A stretch of 64,000 bases of DNA from Herbidospora mongoliensis. GTDB taxonomy: Bacteria > Actinomycetota > Actinomycetes > Streptosporangiales > Streptosporangiaceae. A program made the position numbers and the translations under genes. Shown here in pieces: positions 47,628-56,665 of the stretch. Where the stretch lies: the NCBI RefSeq assembly GCF_001570545.1, contig NZ_BBXD01000008.1, positions 703,610-767,609 on the forward strand. The letters are read 5' to 3'. Each line of letters begins with the position of its first letter. The stretch's first letter is position 1. The notes below the pieces were generated by a model. The model ran no database searches and was not told the origin of the DNA. It saw only the letters and a list, made by a program, of their open reading frames with translations.

Positions 47628-48763
47628 CCACAGCCCGGGGCTTCGCAGCGCGACCCTTGGTGGCGGTGGAGGATCTGTCCCCGGCGGCGGTCGAGACATT
47701 TCTCAAGGTGAGCGGATGGCTGCGGACCGATTGGCGGGAAGGGCTGTACTCCATCTGGGAGAGCACCACCGAACGGGCCAGCCTGATGGTGCCCTTCGAC
47801 CGCTCCTATCGTGATTTCCCGGCCCGCTTGCGCGACGCGCTGGCGACGATCGCCGACGTCTACGAGATCGGCAACGACGAAGATCTTGCTTTGGAGATCG
47901 CCGGTGCCCGTCATGACATCCTGCTCGTCCGCGCTGATCAGACGACGGTCGACGGATCGATCCCCCTCTCCGAGGCCCAGAATCTGCTGACGGGAGTGAG
48001 TCAGATGCTGTCGGCGGCGGCCTGCAGCGCCATTCGCCCAAGGGCGTCCAACCAGGGACGCCGGCCTGATGCGGTGAAGGAGTTCCTGGCCGAAGAGGTG
48101 CGCATGGGGCACACGCTGCGTGGCAGTTTCGTGCTCACGATCCTCGCCCAGCACGACGAGGAGATGTCGGAGGAGCTGCCCGTCCAGGGAGGTTCCGAGG
48201 CGGCTGCCATCGGTACCTACACGCGGCGGGTGATGACCACGCTGGCCACCGGCCTGACCGCTTCCCGTGATCTGCTGGAAGGGGAGCAGGTCGAGCTCGA
48301 CGAGGCGGTGCAGAACGGCGCCAGCGCCGAGTTGATCGACTCCATCGACCGGATGAGCCAGTTCCCCGGCCTGCGTGCCCTGGATGTGTCCTTCCGATGG
48401 TCGCCGAGTCAGCCACAGCCGGTCGATACGGCGAGCCGGGTCGTGCTGCGGCGCCCCGACCCCGATCGCATCCACTTCGTGCGGGACGCGCTGCGCCAAC
48501 GACCCGTCGTCGAACAGGACGACGTCACCGGGCAGGTCATCCGGCTGGAGCGCGCGGAAGGACAGGACGAGGGGGTCGTCGTCATCGACGGTTCACTCGG
48601 CCGGACCAGGCGCCGCGTGAAGATGCGGCTGGCGGGCGACGACTACCGGCTGGCGCTTCGGGCGCATGACGAAAGACGGGCCGTGGTGGCCTCCGGCATC
48701 GTCGTGCTGGAAAAGCGTTCCTGGTGGCTGGGTCCGCCGGTGAGGATCCGCTCCGTCAGTTGA
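47624..48763 (+). CDS. Uncharacterised partner of the DUF4365-like protein
   Basis: A protein of 379 aa, soluble. N-terminal half: LSPAAVETFLKVSGWLRTDWREGLYSIWESTTERASLMVPFDRSYRDFPARLRDALATIADVYE. C-terminal half: beta-rich (VTGQVIRLERAEGQDEGVVVIDGSLGRTRRRVKMRLAGDDYRLALRAHDERRAVVASGIVVL). I recognise no domain. The tight coupling to the DUF4365-like gene indicates joint function. The 3' end overlaps the convergent LCP gene by 8 bases. Confidence 0.75.
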   Translation: MTTARGFAARPLVAVEDLSPAAVETFLKVSGWLRTDWREGLYSIWESTTERASLMVPFDRSYRDFPARLRDALATIADVYEIGNDEDLALEIAGARHDILLVRADQTTVDGSIPLSEAQNLLTGVSQMLSAAACSAIRPRASNQGRRPDAVKEFLAEEVRMGHTLRGSFVLTILAQHDEEMSEELPVQGGSEAAAIGTYTRRVMTTLATGLTASRDLLEGEQVELDEAVQNGASAELIDSIDRMSQFPGLRALDVSFRWSPSQPQPVDTASRVVLRRPDPDRIHFVRDALRQRPVVEQDDVTGQVIRLERAEGQDEGVVVIDGSLGRTRRRVKMRLAGDDYRLALRAHDERRAVVASGIVVLEKRSWWLGPPVRIRSVS

Positions 48764-49769
48764 CCTGCTTGGTGTTCGACGTTCCCCCGTGATCGTCGAA
48801 GTACTGCTCCAGCTTGTCGTCCCTGATCGCCCCGTACATCAGCTTCGCCGCCTTCTCGTCGAGGCGGACGATGCTCGCCCCCTTGACCGTGTCCGTCCCG
48901 GCGAGCGGCACGGTCGAGGCCACCAGGCTGCCGCCGCGGATGTGCCGTAGCTCGATCGCCAGATCGCGCAGCGTCCCGATCGACACCCCCGCGTCGACGC
49001 TGATGGACGTGGTCAGCGCGCTCAGGAAGTCGTTCAGGGCGAACGGGTCGGTCAGCACGCCGCCGTTGACGAGCTTGTCGGCGACCGCGCGGAGGAAGGC
49101 CTGCTGGCGCTTGATCCGGTCGAAGTCGCCGCCCGGCAGGCCGTAGCGCTGACGGACGAACAGCAGGGCCTTCTCGCCCTCCAGGTGAACGGTTCCTTGC
49201 GGCCAGGTGACCTTGTTCGCCGAGTCGTAGGTCTCCTTTGACACCTCGACGTCCACACCGCCGACGGCCTTGCTCATTGCGACAAAACCGCTGAAATCGA
49301 GCGCGGCGAAGTGATCGATTCGAACTCCGGTGAGTTTCTCCACAGTCAAGATCAGCAGTTTGGGTCCGCCGTATGCGTACGCCGCATTGATCTTGTCCGT
49401 GCCGTGCCCGGAGATCGGCACGTAGGAGTCGCGGGGGATGCCGACGAAGAAGACCCTCTGCCGGTCGGCCGGCAGGTGGACCAGCATGATCGAGTCGGCG
49501 CGGTGGGCGCCCTTCTCTCCCGGACGGGCGTCCGAGCCTATGAGCAGCCAGTTCTGGGATTCACCCACGGGTTTGGCGGGGCGCTCGGGCTCGGCGGGGA
49601 AGACGTCGTCGATGCGCTTGATGTTGCGGTCGTAGGTGTACTGGCGCTCCATCGCGACCGTGAAGACGGCGGCCAGCGGCACTGACAGCACCAGTAAGGA
49701 AATGATGAGTATGTTACGTCTTCGTGTAGATCGCTTTTTCGGTACCGGCTCGTCTGCGGTTTGGGTCAC
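48756..49769 (-). CDS. LytR-CpsA-Psr (LCP) family wall-glycopolymer ligase
   Basis: About 337 aa from GTG 49769, with GGATGG 6 bases upstream; the frame continues to 49904 but the extension has no LCP character. Cytoplasmic tail (PKKRSTRRR), one membrane helix (about 20-42), then the LCP domain: QNWLLIGSDARPGEKGAHRADSIMLVHLPADRQRVFFVGIPRDSYVPISGHGTDKINAAYAYGG, with Arg and Asp residues for the pyrophosphate and metal. FVRQRYGLPGGDFDRIKRQQAFL is the late conserved block. It transfers lipid-linked glycopolymer to peptidoglycan, so it fits the polysaccharide locus it borders. Confidence 0.93.
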   Translation of the reverse strand: MTQTADEPVPKKRSTRRRNILIISLLVLSVPLAAVFTVAMERQYTYDRNIKRIDDVFPAEPERPAKPVGESQNWLLIGSDARPGEKGAHRADSIMLVHLPADRQRVFFVGIPRDSYVPISGHGTDKINAAYAYGGPKLLILTVEKLTGVRIDHFAALDFSGFVAMSKAVGGVDVEVSKETYDSANKVTWPQGTVHLEGEKALLFVRQRYGLPGGDFDRIKRQQAFLRAVADKLVNGGVLTDPFALNDFLSALTTSISVDAGVSIGTLRDLAIELRHIRGGSLVASTVPLAGTDTVKGASIVRLDEKAAKLMYGAIRDDKLEQYFDDHGGTSNTKQVN

Positions 49770-50040
49770 GTGGCCATCCGGGGGTGGAGACCTGCGGGTT
49801 TGCCGAAAAGGTACAGGTCGATGCGTGTACGGTGACAACTGTCCAGAGCTGCTGCTGAAGTATAAGTGGCCATATGTGGACGTTCGGATGAACTTTCCCT
49901 CCATGTTGCGGCGATCTTACGATCGTTCCATCGTTCACCATCCTCATGGTCAACAAGATCAGTCAGTGAGGACGGTAAACCGACGGTTCACGTGGGGCGT
50001 CCGTCAGGTATCAAGTGTGGGGGAAAGGCGCATCTGCGAC

Positions 50041-51486
50041 ATGGGTGTTGCTCTGGAAGAGGTGGTTCGCTCCGGGATCAGTGATCCCGGATGGTCACGG
50101 CGCTACATCCGCGCCGCTGTCGGCATGGACATCATCTGTGGTGTCGTGGCGATTCAAGGGGTTGTCCTCGTCCGCATCGCGCTCGGGATAGCTCATCCCG
50201 TCGAGATTCCGCTCGGCCTGGCCATCACCACCGCCTGGCCGCTCACCCTTGCTCTCGTCGGAGGTTACGACCGGCGCAACATCGGTGACGGCGCCGACGA
50301 ATATCGCAAGGTCATCCACTCCGCAGGAATCCTGGCGTCGGTCGTCGCGATCACCGCGTACGTCACCCAGACATCCATCGCCCGCTCCTATGTCATGGCC
50401 GGCATCCCCATCTGCGCGCTGCTCACCCTGGGCGTGCGCTACGGCATGCGCAAACGGCTGCACCGCCGGCGGCGGGCCGGCGAGTGCCTGCGGCGGGTGG
50501 TCGTGGTCGGCCACTGGACGTCGGTGCTCGAACTGCACGGCCAGTTCTCCCGCGAGCGTTACCACGGCATGCGCATCGTGGCCGCGTGCGTGCCGCCCGA
50601 CCAGGCCGGGCAACTGCCCGCGCAGGTCGACGGGTTCCCGGTGCTCGGAGACTTCAAGAACGTCCCCGAGGTGGTCGTGGCGTCGCAGGCCGACAGCGTG
50701 GCCGTGCTCGCCTGCCCGGAACTCGACGGCCACGCGCTGCGGCGGCTGGCCTGGCAGCTCGAAGACCGCGGCACCGAACTGCTCGTCGCGACCGCGCTGA
50801 TGGAGGTGGCCGGGCCGCGCATCAACATCCGGCCGGTGGCCGGGCTCGCGCTGCTGCACGTCGAACACCCCGACATCAAGGGCATCCGGCAGGTCATCAA
50901 GAGCGTGTTCGACCGGGTCATGGCGACCGTGGCGCTGCTGATGCTGCTGCCGTTCATGCTGGCCCTCGCAGCGGCGATCCGGATCTCCAGCCCGGGGCCC
51001 GCGCTGTTCCGGCAGGCCCGCGTCGGCAAGGGCGGCGAGGAGTTCACCGTCTACAAGTTCCGCACGATGACCATCGACGCCGAGAGCCGGAAGATCACGT
51101 TGCGGACTTTCGACGACGACGGCAACGGAGTTCTCTTCAAACTGCGGAACGATCCAAGGGTCACCCCGCTCGGAACGTGGCTCCGGCGCTACTCCCTCGA
51201 CGAGCTGACCCAGCTCATCAACGTGGTCAAGGGGGAGATGTCCCTCGTGGGGCCACGCCCGCCGCTGCCTGAGGAAGTCGCCCAGTACGGCGACGACGTC
51301 CGGCGGCGGCTGCTGGTCAAGCCCGGCATGACGGGCCTGTGGCAGGTCAGCGGACGGTCCGATCTGACGTGGGAGGAGTCGGTCCGGCTCGACCTGCGTT
51401 ACGTCGAGAACTGGTCGCTCACCCTTGACGTGCTCATTCTCTGGAAGACGTGGTCGGCCGTGTTCGGCGGGCGGGGAGCGTACTGA
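50041..51486 (+). CDS. Polyprenyl-phosphate sugar-1-phosphate transferase (WcaJ/CpsE type)
   Basis: A protein of 481 aa from ATG 50041; GTG 50017 is possible. Four or five N-terminal transmembrane helices, a Rossmann-like CoA-binding-type domain (about 150-260), then the catalytic bacterial sugar-transferase domain: KSVFDRVMATVALLMLLPFMLALAAAIRISSPGPALFRQARVGKGGEEFTVYKFRTM ... LFKLRNDPRVTPLGTWLRRYSLDELTQLINVVKGEMSLVGPRPPLPEEV. It loads the first sugar phosphate on undecaprenyl phosphate, starting glycan synthesis. The gene is divergent from LCP; rmlA follows 5 bases after its stop. Confidence 0.94.
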   Translation: MGVALEEVVRSGISDPGWSRRYIRAAVGMDIICGVVAIQGVVLVRIALGIAHPVEIPLGLAITTAWPLTLALVGGYDRRNIGDGADEYRKVIHSAGILASVVAITAYVTQTSIARSYVMAGIPICALLTLGVRYGMRKRLHRRRRAGECLRRVVVVGHWTSVLELHGQFSRERYHGMRIVAACVPPDQAGQLPAQVDGFPVLGDFKNVPEVVVASQADSVAVLACPELDGHALRRLAWQLEDRGTELLVATALMEVAGPRINIRPVAGLALLHVEHPDIKGIRQVIKSVFDRVMATVALLMLLPFMLALAAAIRISSPGPALFRQARVGKGGEEFTVYKFRTMTIDAESRKITLRTFDDDGNGVLFKLRNDPRVTPLGTWLRRYSLDELTQLINVVKGEMSLVGPRPPLPEEVAQYGDDVRRRLLVKPGMTGLWQVSGRSDLTWEESVRLDLRYVENWSLTLDVLILWKTWSAVFGGRGAY

Positions 51487-51491
51487 AAAAC

Positions 51492-52559
51492 ATGAAGGCC
51501 CTGGTTCTGGCTGGGGGCTCGGGCACCCGCCTGCGGCCCATCACGCACACGTCCGCCAAGCAACTCGTACCGGTGGCGAACAAGCCGGTCCTCTTCTACG
51601 GCCTGGAGGCCATCGCCGACGCGGGCATCCGTGAGGTCGGCATCGTCGTCGGCGACACCCAGGCCGAGATCGAGGCGGCGGTCGGCGACGGGTCGCGGTT
51701 CGGGCTGAGCGTCACCTACCTGCGGCAGACCGCGCCGCTCGGGCTCGCCCACGCGGTGAAGATCGCGCGCGACTTCCTGGGCGACGACGACTTCGTCATG
51801 TACCTGGGTGACAACTTCATCGTCGGCGGCATCAGCTCCCTGGTCGCGAGATTCGGGAGCGACCGCCCGGCGGCCCAGATCATGCTCACGAAGGTTCCCG
51901 ATCCGACGCAGTTCGGCGTCGCGGAACTCGATCCGGCAGGGCGCGTGAAGAACCTCGAAGAGAAGCCGGCCAACCCCAAGAGCGACCTCGCGCTGGTCGG
52001 CGTCTACCTGTTCACGGCCGCCGTCCACGAGGCGGTGGCCGAGCTCAAGCCGTCGGCGCGCGGCGAGCTGGAGATCACCGACGCGATCCAGTGGCTCATC
52101 GACGACGGCCGCCGCGTCGAGTCGACGATCATCTCGGGCTACTGGAAGGACACCGGCAACGTCGCCGACATGCTGGAGGTCAACCGCCTCGTCCTGGAGT
52201 CCTTGATTCCGTCTGTACGCGGCCATGTGGACGCCGCCTCCGAACTCATCGGCCGCGTGGTCGTCGGAGAAGGCGCGGTCGTGACGGGATCGCGCATCGT
52301 CGGGCCCGTCGTCATCGGTCCGGGCGCCCGTGTCAGCGACTCCTACGTCGGGCCGTTCACCTCGGTGGCGGCCGACTGCGTCATCGCCGACAGCGAGATC
52401 GAATATTCGATCCTGCTGGCCCGTTCGTCCATCACCGGAGTGCGCCGGGTCGAGGCGTCGCTGATCGGCCACGACGTCGAGGTCACCCCGGCCCCCAACA
52501 CCCCCCGAGCCCACCGGCTGGTTCTCGGCGACCACAGCAAGGTGCAAATCTCCGCTTGA
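51492..52559 (+). CDS. rmlA: Glucose-1-phosphate thymidylyltransferase, long (RmlA2/StrD) type
   Basis: A protein of 355 aa. The signature GGSGTRLRPITHTSAKQLVPVANKPVLFYGLEAI binds dTTP. DNFIVGG, VPDPTQFGVAELD and LEEKPANPKSDLALVGVYLF follow. A left-handed beta-helix region (about 250-335: GRVVVGEGAVVTGSRIVGPVVIGPGARVSDSYVGPF) marks the long form seen in antibiotic-sugar and surface-sugar clusters. It makes dTDP-glucose. The stop codon TGA lies in TTGACATC, which may belong to the neighbouring transposon end. Confidence 0.94.
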   Translation: MKALVLAGGSGTRLRPITHTSAKQLVPVANKPVLFYGLEAIADAGIREVGIVVGDTQAEIEAAVGDGSRFGLSVTYLRQTAPLGLAHAVKIARDFLGDDDFVMYLGDNFIVGGISSLVARFGSDRPAAQIMLTKVPDPTQFGVAELDPAGRVKNLEEKPANPKSDLALVGVYLFTAAVHEAVAELKPSARGELEITDAIQWLIDDGRRVESTIISGYWKDTGNVADMLEVNRLVLESLIPSVRGHVDAASELIGRVVVGEGAVVTGSRIVGPVVIGPGARVSDSYVGPFTSVAADCVIADSEIEYSILLARSSITGVRRVEASLIGHDVEVTPAPNTPRAHRLVLGDHSKVQISA

Positions 52560-52760
52560 CATCGTCTCTTCCCGAAGGGAGTTCTCACGGTCGCCCGTGA
52601 GGTTTCCTGTTTCACTGCCAGCCGCCCGCCAGAGAGGAGTCTCTTTGAGGTCTTACACCGGCTCCGCAGGCGTTTCGTCTCTCCGCAAGCCCTGCGGCGA
52701 GGATGTTCTTGGCCGCGTTGACGTCGCGGTCGTGGGATGCGCCGCAAGCGCATCCCCAGG
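52560..52760 (-). ncRNA. Predicted omegaRNA (TnpB guide RNA) scaffold
   Basis: TnpB elements make an omegaRNA from the 3' part of tnpB and the right end. The hairpins at 52584-52601 and 52570-52580 sit where the scaffold ends, and the sequence just outside the element (rmlA 3' end, minus strand) would be the guide. Extent is a rough estimate from the family model. Confidence 0.4.
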
Positions 52761-53781
52761 TCCGGACATTCAGCGGCATGGACTGCTGGACGGCCCCGCA
52801 GGTGGAGCACATTTTGCTGGACGGGAACCAGCGGTCGGCGACCAGCACTTCCCGCCCGTACCAGGCCGCCTTGTACTCCAGCATCCTGCGCAGTTCCCGC
52901 CAACTTGCATCCGAGATCGCGCGGGCCAGCGAACGATTCTTGACCATGGCGCGGACGGCCAGGTCTTCCACGGCGATCACTTGGTTCTCGCGAACAAGCC
53001 GTGTGGTGACCTTGTGCAAATGGTCCTGCCTGCGATCAACGATCCGCGCGTGAAAACGAGCGACGGCCAGCTTCGCCTTCGCCCGATTACGGCTGCCCTT
53101 CACCTTGCGAGCCAGGGCACGCTGAACTTTGGCGAGTTTCTTCCGCTCGGCCCGTTTATGCCCGGGACTGAGAATCTTCTCGCCGGTGGACAACGTCGCC
53201 AAGACGGTGATCCCCACGTCCACACCGACCACCGTTCTGGCCGGGGGCAGTGGAGCGATCTTCTCCTCGACCAGCAGCGATATGAACCAACGTCCAGCCG
53301 CGTCCCTGGACACGGTGAGTGTAGACGGCTCCGCACTCGCGGGCAGCGGTCGAGACCACACGATGTCCAGCGGGCCACCCATCGTCGCCAGGGTGATCTT
53401 GCCCTCACGCCAGCGAAACGCCGACCGGGTGTATTCGGCCGACTGGCGAGACCGCTTCCGTGCCTTAAAGACCGGATACTTTGCCCGCCTGGCGAAGAAG
53501 TTCGTAAATGCCGCCTGGAGGTGTCGCAACGCTTGCTGCAGCGGCACCGAAGACACCTCGTTGAGGAAGGCGAAATCCTTCGTGCGCTTCCAGCCGGTCA
53601 GTACGGCCGAAGACTGTACGTAGGAAATCTTCCGACCTTCCAACCTGTAAGCCCGGGTGCGCTCTTCCAGCGCCTTGTTGTAGACCAGGCGTACACAGCC
53701 GAACGTTCGGGTGAGCTCCTCGGCCTGCTCTGGGGTTGGGTAGAAGCGGTACTTGTAGGTCCGCTTCACGATCTGCGCCAC
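52612..53781 (-). CDS. tnpB: TnpB RNA-guided nuclease
   Basis: About 389 aa from GTG 53781, a full-length TnpB. The N-terminal KRTYKYRFYPTPEQAEELTRTFGCVRLVYNKAL is the OrfB helix-turn-helix region. RuvC residues: Asp188 (VVGVDVGITVLAT), Glu272 (VIAVEDLAV) and Asp353 (HDRDVNAAKNI). Zinc ribbon: Cys325-x2-Cys328 and Cys344-x-Cys346 (MCSTCGAVQQ, WGCACG). All catalytic parts are intact. The frame is open upstream to 53904, but the extension lies in the element end and is not TnpB-like. It may keep the element in place by cutting uninserted copies. Confidence 0.9.
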   Translation of the reverse strand: MAQIVKRTYKYRFYPTPEQAEELTRTFGCVRLVYNKALEERTRAYRLEGRKISYVQSSAVLTGWKRTKDFAFLNEVSSVPLQQALRHLQAAFTNFFARRAKYPVFKARKRSRQSAEYTRSAFRWREGKITLATMGGPLDIVWSRPLPASAEPSTLTVSRDAAGRWFISLLVEEKIAPLPPARTVVGVDVGITVLATLSTGEKILSPGHKRAERKKLAKVQRALARKVKGSRNRAKAKLAVARFHARIVDRRQDHLHKVTTRLVRENQVIAVEDLAVRAMVKNRSLARAISDASWRELRRMLEYKAAWYGREVLVADRWFPSSKMCSTCGAVQQSMPLNVRTWGCACGASHDRDVNAAKNILAAGLAERRNACGAGVRPQRDSSLAGGWQ

Positions 53782-53897
53782 GATCCGCAATCTAATGCAG
53801 GATCCGCCGATGATCGAATATGTGTTCGATCCTGTGACTCCATGATTTCTCCCCTCCCCCGTCTGAAGGCGGGGCTGTCCATGCTTCGGGAGTTTCG

Positions 53898-54827
53898 ATG
53901 ACACGTGTCCTGGTCACCGGCGGCGCCGGGTTCATCGGCTCTCATTTCGTGCGCACCCTGCCCGACGCGAAGATCACCGTGCTCGACAAGCTGACCTACG
54001 CCGGCAATCGGGCCAACATCGAGGGCGTCGACCACGACTTCGTGCACGGCGACATCTGCGACCCCGACCTGCTGGCCCAGGTGGTGCCGGGTCACGACCT
54101 GGTGGTGAACTTCGCCGCCGAGTCCCACGTCGACCGGTCGATCGACGGGGCGGCCGACTTCGTCCGGACCAACGTGCTGGGCACGCAGACCCTCATGCAG
54201 GCCTGCCTCGACGCGGGCGTCCACAGAGTGGTGCAGGTCTCCACCGACGAGGTGTACGGCACCATCGAGACCGGCTCCTGGGACGAGAGCGCCCCGGTGA
54301 ACCCGCGCTCGCCCTATTCGGCGGCCAAGGCCGGCGGCGACATGATCGCGCGGGCCTACGCGGTGACCCACGGCCTCAACGTCTCGATCACCCGCTGCGG
54401 CAACAACTACGGGCCCTACCAGTTCCCCGAGAAGGTCATCCCGCTGTTCGTGACCAACCTCCTCAACGGGCGGAAGGTCCCGCTCTACGGCGACGGCGGC
54501 AACATCCGCGACTGGGTCCACGTCGACGACCACTGCCAGGGCATCCGCCTGGTGGCAGAGCACGGGGAGCGCGGCGAGGTCTACCACATCGCCGGCACGG
54601 CCGAGATGTCCAACCGGGAGCTGACCGACCGCCTGCTCACCGCGTGCGGCGCGACCTGGGACAGCGTCGAGTACGTCGACGACCGCAAGGGCCACGACCG
54701 CCGCTACAGCCTCGACGACACCAGACTCCGCGCGCTGGGTTACGCCCCCCGCTGGACCTTCGAAGAAGGCCTGGCCGACACGGTCGCCTGGTACCGCGAC
54801 CACCCGACGTGGTGGACGCCCGCATGA
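53898..54827 (+). CDS. rmlB: dTDP-glucose 4,6-dehydratase
   Basis: A protein of 309 aa; ATG 53898 has GGGAG 7 bases upstream, just outside the transposon. NAD motif VLVTGGAGFIGSHFVRTL; active site STDEVYG and YSAAKAGGDMIARAY (Tyr-x3-Lys); NNYGPYQFPEKVIPLFVTNLL; KVPLYGDGGNIRDWVHVDDHC. It converts dTDP-glucose to dTDP-4-keto-6-deoxyglucose, the intermediate for rhamnose and other deoxysugars. It overlaps rmlD by 4 bases. Confidence 0.95.
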   Translation: MTRVLVTGGAGFIGSHFVRTLPDAKITVLDKLTYAGNRANIEGVDHDFVHGDICDPDLLAQVVPGHDLVVNFAAESHVDRSIDGAADFVRTNVLGTQTLMQACLDAGVHRVVQVSTDEVYGTIETGSWDESAPVNPRSPYSAAKAGGDMIARAYAVTHGLNVSITRCGNNYGPYQFPEKVIPLFVTNLLNGRKVPLYGDGGNIRDWVHVDDHCQGIRLVAEHGERGEVYHIAGTAEMSNRELTDRLLTACGATWDSVEYVDDRKGHDRRYSLDDTRLRALGYAPRWTFEEGLADTVAWYRDHPTWWTPA

Positions 54828-55630
54828 CCCGCTGGCTCGTCACCGGCGGCGGGGGGATGCTCGCCACTGATCTCGTACGAGTCCTCGAAGGCGCCGATGT
54901 CCTCGCGCCCACCCGGGCCGAACTCGACATCACCGACGAGGCGCAGGTCGCCGAAGCTCTGAAGAACGTCGACGTCGTGGTGAACTGCGCCGCCTGGACG
55001 GCGGTCGACGACGCGGAGACCCGCGAAGCCGAAGCCCTGAGAGTCAACGCGCCTTCGAAGCTCGCGGAGCTCGCGGAACTGGCGGGCCGCAAGCTCATCC
55101 ACCTCTCCACCGACTACGTCTTCTCCGGCGAGGGCGCCGAGCCCTGGCCGGAAGACGCGCCGACCGGCCCGATCAACGCCTACGGCCGCACCAAGCTGGC
55201 CGGCGAACAGGCCGTCCTCGCCGCACAGGGAACCGTCGTCAGAACAGCCTGGCTGTACGGCGCCCACGGCCCCGACTTCGTTCGCACGATGACCCGCCTC
55301 GAACGGTCCCACGAGGTCGTGAACGTCGTCGCCGACCAGCACGGCCAGCCCACCTGGACCCGCGACCTGGCCCGCCGGATCGTCGACCTGGCGAACTCGG
55401 ACGCCCGGGGCGTCTTCCACGCCACCAACTCCGGCGCCACCACCTGGCACGGCCTGGCCCAGGAGGTCTTCCGCCTGCTGGGCGCCGACCCGGAAAGGGT
55501 CCGGCCGATCACCTCGGCCGAGTTCCCCCGCCCGGCGCCCCGCCCGAAGAACAGCGTGCTGGCCAACACCAGATCCAAGCCGATGCGTGACTGGCGCGAG
55601 GCCCTGCACGAGGCCTGGCCAGAGCTCTAG
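54824..55630 (+). CDS. rmlD: dTDP-4-dehydrorhamnose reductase
   Basis: A protein of 268 aa. WLVTGGGGMLATDLVRVLEG (NADPH motif), STDYVFSGEGAEPWPEDAPTGPINAYGRTKLAGEQAV with Tyr-x3-Lys, RTAWLYGAHGPDFVRTM, and FHATNSGATTWHGLAQEVF with PKNSVLANTRSKP. It reduces dTDP-4-dehydrorhamnose, the last step of dTDP-L-rhamnose synthesis. The epimerase rmlC needed before it is not in this window, so it is encoded elsewhere or the pathway ends in another deoxysugar. It is coupled to rmlB and convergent with the FkbM gene (overlap 4 bases). Confidence 0.93.
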   Translation: MTRWLVTGGGGMLATDLVRVLEGADVLAPTRAELDITDEAQVAEALKNVDVVVNCAAWTAVDDAETREAEALRVNAPSKLAELAELAGRKLIHLSTDYVFSGEGAEPWPEDAPTGPINAYGRTKLAGEQAVLAAQGTVVRTAWLYGAHGPDFVRTMTRLERSHEVVNVVADQHGQPTWTRDLARRIVDLANSDARGVFHATNSGATTWHGLAQEVFRLLGADPERVRPITSAEFPRPAPRPKNSVLANTRSKPMRDWREALHEAWPEL

Positions 55631-56583
55631 AGCTTCTCCGCCGGAACGACGATCACGTCCCGGGAGCCGTAGCGCGGCAGCGGCTCCTCGGACGCGAGTT
55701 CGGCGTCGGTGATGACGTGGAGCGCGTCGTCGCCGATGGCCCGGACCTCGTAGTTCTCCGCGCGCAGGTCGCGCAGCACCTGGCGGAGCGCCGGGACGTT
55801 CCGCAGCACCTCGACCACGATCGTGGGCCGGTTGGCCAGCAGCTGCGGCCAGACCGCGCGCAGCACGTTGGCCTCGTATCCCTCGATGTCCAGCTTGATC
55901 AGGTCGGCGAAGTCGACCAGCTCCGACATGCGCACCGTCGGCACCGTGATCGTGCGGTTGGCCGGGCGGTTGCTGATGCCCTCGCCGCCCTCCGAGAGGT
56001 AGGCCCCGGTGGGCGCGACGTAACTCTCCTGGTCGGGCAGTGACAGCTCCAGCGTCGCCGGGGCGTCGTCGGGCACCACGGCGGCCTGGACCACCTTCAC
56101 GTTGTCCAGCCCGTTGAGGTCGGCGTTGCGCGACACGATGCCGGCCGCCTCCGGGTTGGCCTCCACCGCGACATAGGGCACGTCCCGGGCCGCATCGGCC
56201 CCCTGGACGGTGTAATAGCCGATGTTGGCACCGAGCTCCAGGATGCCGTTGGCCTTGGCGCACAGGTCACGCCAGCAGGCCGTCTCCATGCCCTCGTAGC
56301 CGCGTTCGCCGTACCAGAACAGGATGCGCGCCAGCCGGGACTCGACGGCGGCCAGCCGGATCCGGGGGTTGTCGGGCAGCGCGAAGTCCGAGACGAATCC
56401 GAGCGGCCGGTGCCGCAGCACCCGCACCACCTGGCCGAGCACCGTGCGCGAGACGCCGGAGGAGGAGTGGTAACTCGACCGGGCCTTCATCGTCACGCCG
56501 GGCGGCACCACGATCAGCGAGCGTGAAAGCATCTGCCGGGCGAGGACCCGGGCGCGCACGGTGGGTGAAAGCTTCTCGGCCAT
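55627..56583 (-). CDS. FkbM-family methyltransferase
   Basis: A protein of 318 aa. The SAM-binding motif is NGILELGANIGYYTVQGADAARDVPYVAVEANPEAAGIVSRNADLNGLDNVKVVQAAVVPDD. The FkbM-typical DLIKLDIEGYEANVLRAVWPQLLANRPTIVVEVL follows. The N-terminal 90 residues (SLIVVPPGVTMKARSSYHSSSGVSRTVLGQVVRVLRHRPLGFV) are a variable region. It O-methylates a sugar or hydroxyl of the locus product; the substrate is unknown. Confidence 0.9.
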   Translation of the reverse strand: MAEKLSPTVRARVLARQMLSRSLIVVPPGVTMKARSSYHSSSGVSRTVLGQVVRVLRHRPLGFVSDFALPDNPRIRLAAVESRLARILFWYGERGYEGMETACWRDLCAKANGILELGANIGYYTVQGADAARDVPYVAVEANPEAAGIVSRNADLNGLDNVKVVQAAVVPDDAPATLELSLPDQESYVAPTGAYLSEGGEGISNRPANRTITVPTVRMSELVDFADLIKLDIEGYEANVLRAVWPQLLANRPTIVVEVLRNVPALRQVLRDLRAENYEVRAIGDDALHVITDAELASEEPLPRYGSRDVIVVPAEKL

Positions 56584-56665
56584 GGACTTCTCTCGATCGG
56601 GGCAAACCGTATCGAGTCAGAATATGGGCGTACATGGCCGTCGTCGGGTCTCAATCCGATGTACC

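Larger units (their letters stand above)
52556..53885 (-). mobile_element. TnpB-only IS200/IS605-type element (ends approximate)
   Basis: About 1.33 kb between rmlA and rmlB. On the minus strand the 3' end carries a CTCACGG/CCGTGAG hairpin (52584-52601) and a TCCC/GGGA hairpin (52570-52580). The 5' end carries a hairpin around CCCCG ... CGGGG (53857-53874), typical of subterminal hairpins of this family. It has no terminal inverted repeats and no tnpA, so mobility needs a transposase in trans. The boundaries are judged from hairpins and from neighbouring gene ends. Confidence 0.65.

Noticed and set aside
49636-50040. Extended N-terminus of the sugar transferase gene
   Set aside because: The frame is open, but the extra 135 residues are antisense to the LCP start region and have no membrane or domain character.
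50041-55630. Antibiotic deoxysugar cluster
   Set aside because: rmlA (long form) and rmlB also occur in antibiotic loci, but LCP, WcaJ-type, Wzx-like and Wzz-like genes around them point to a surface polysaccharide.
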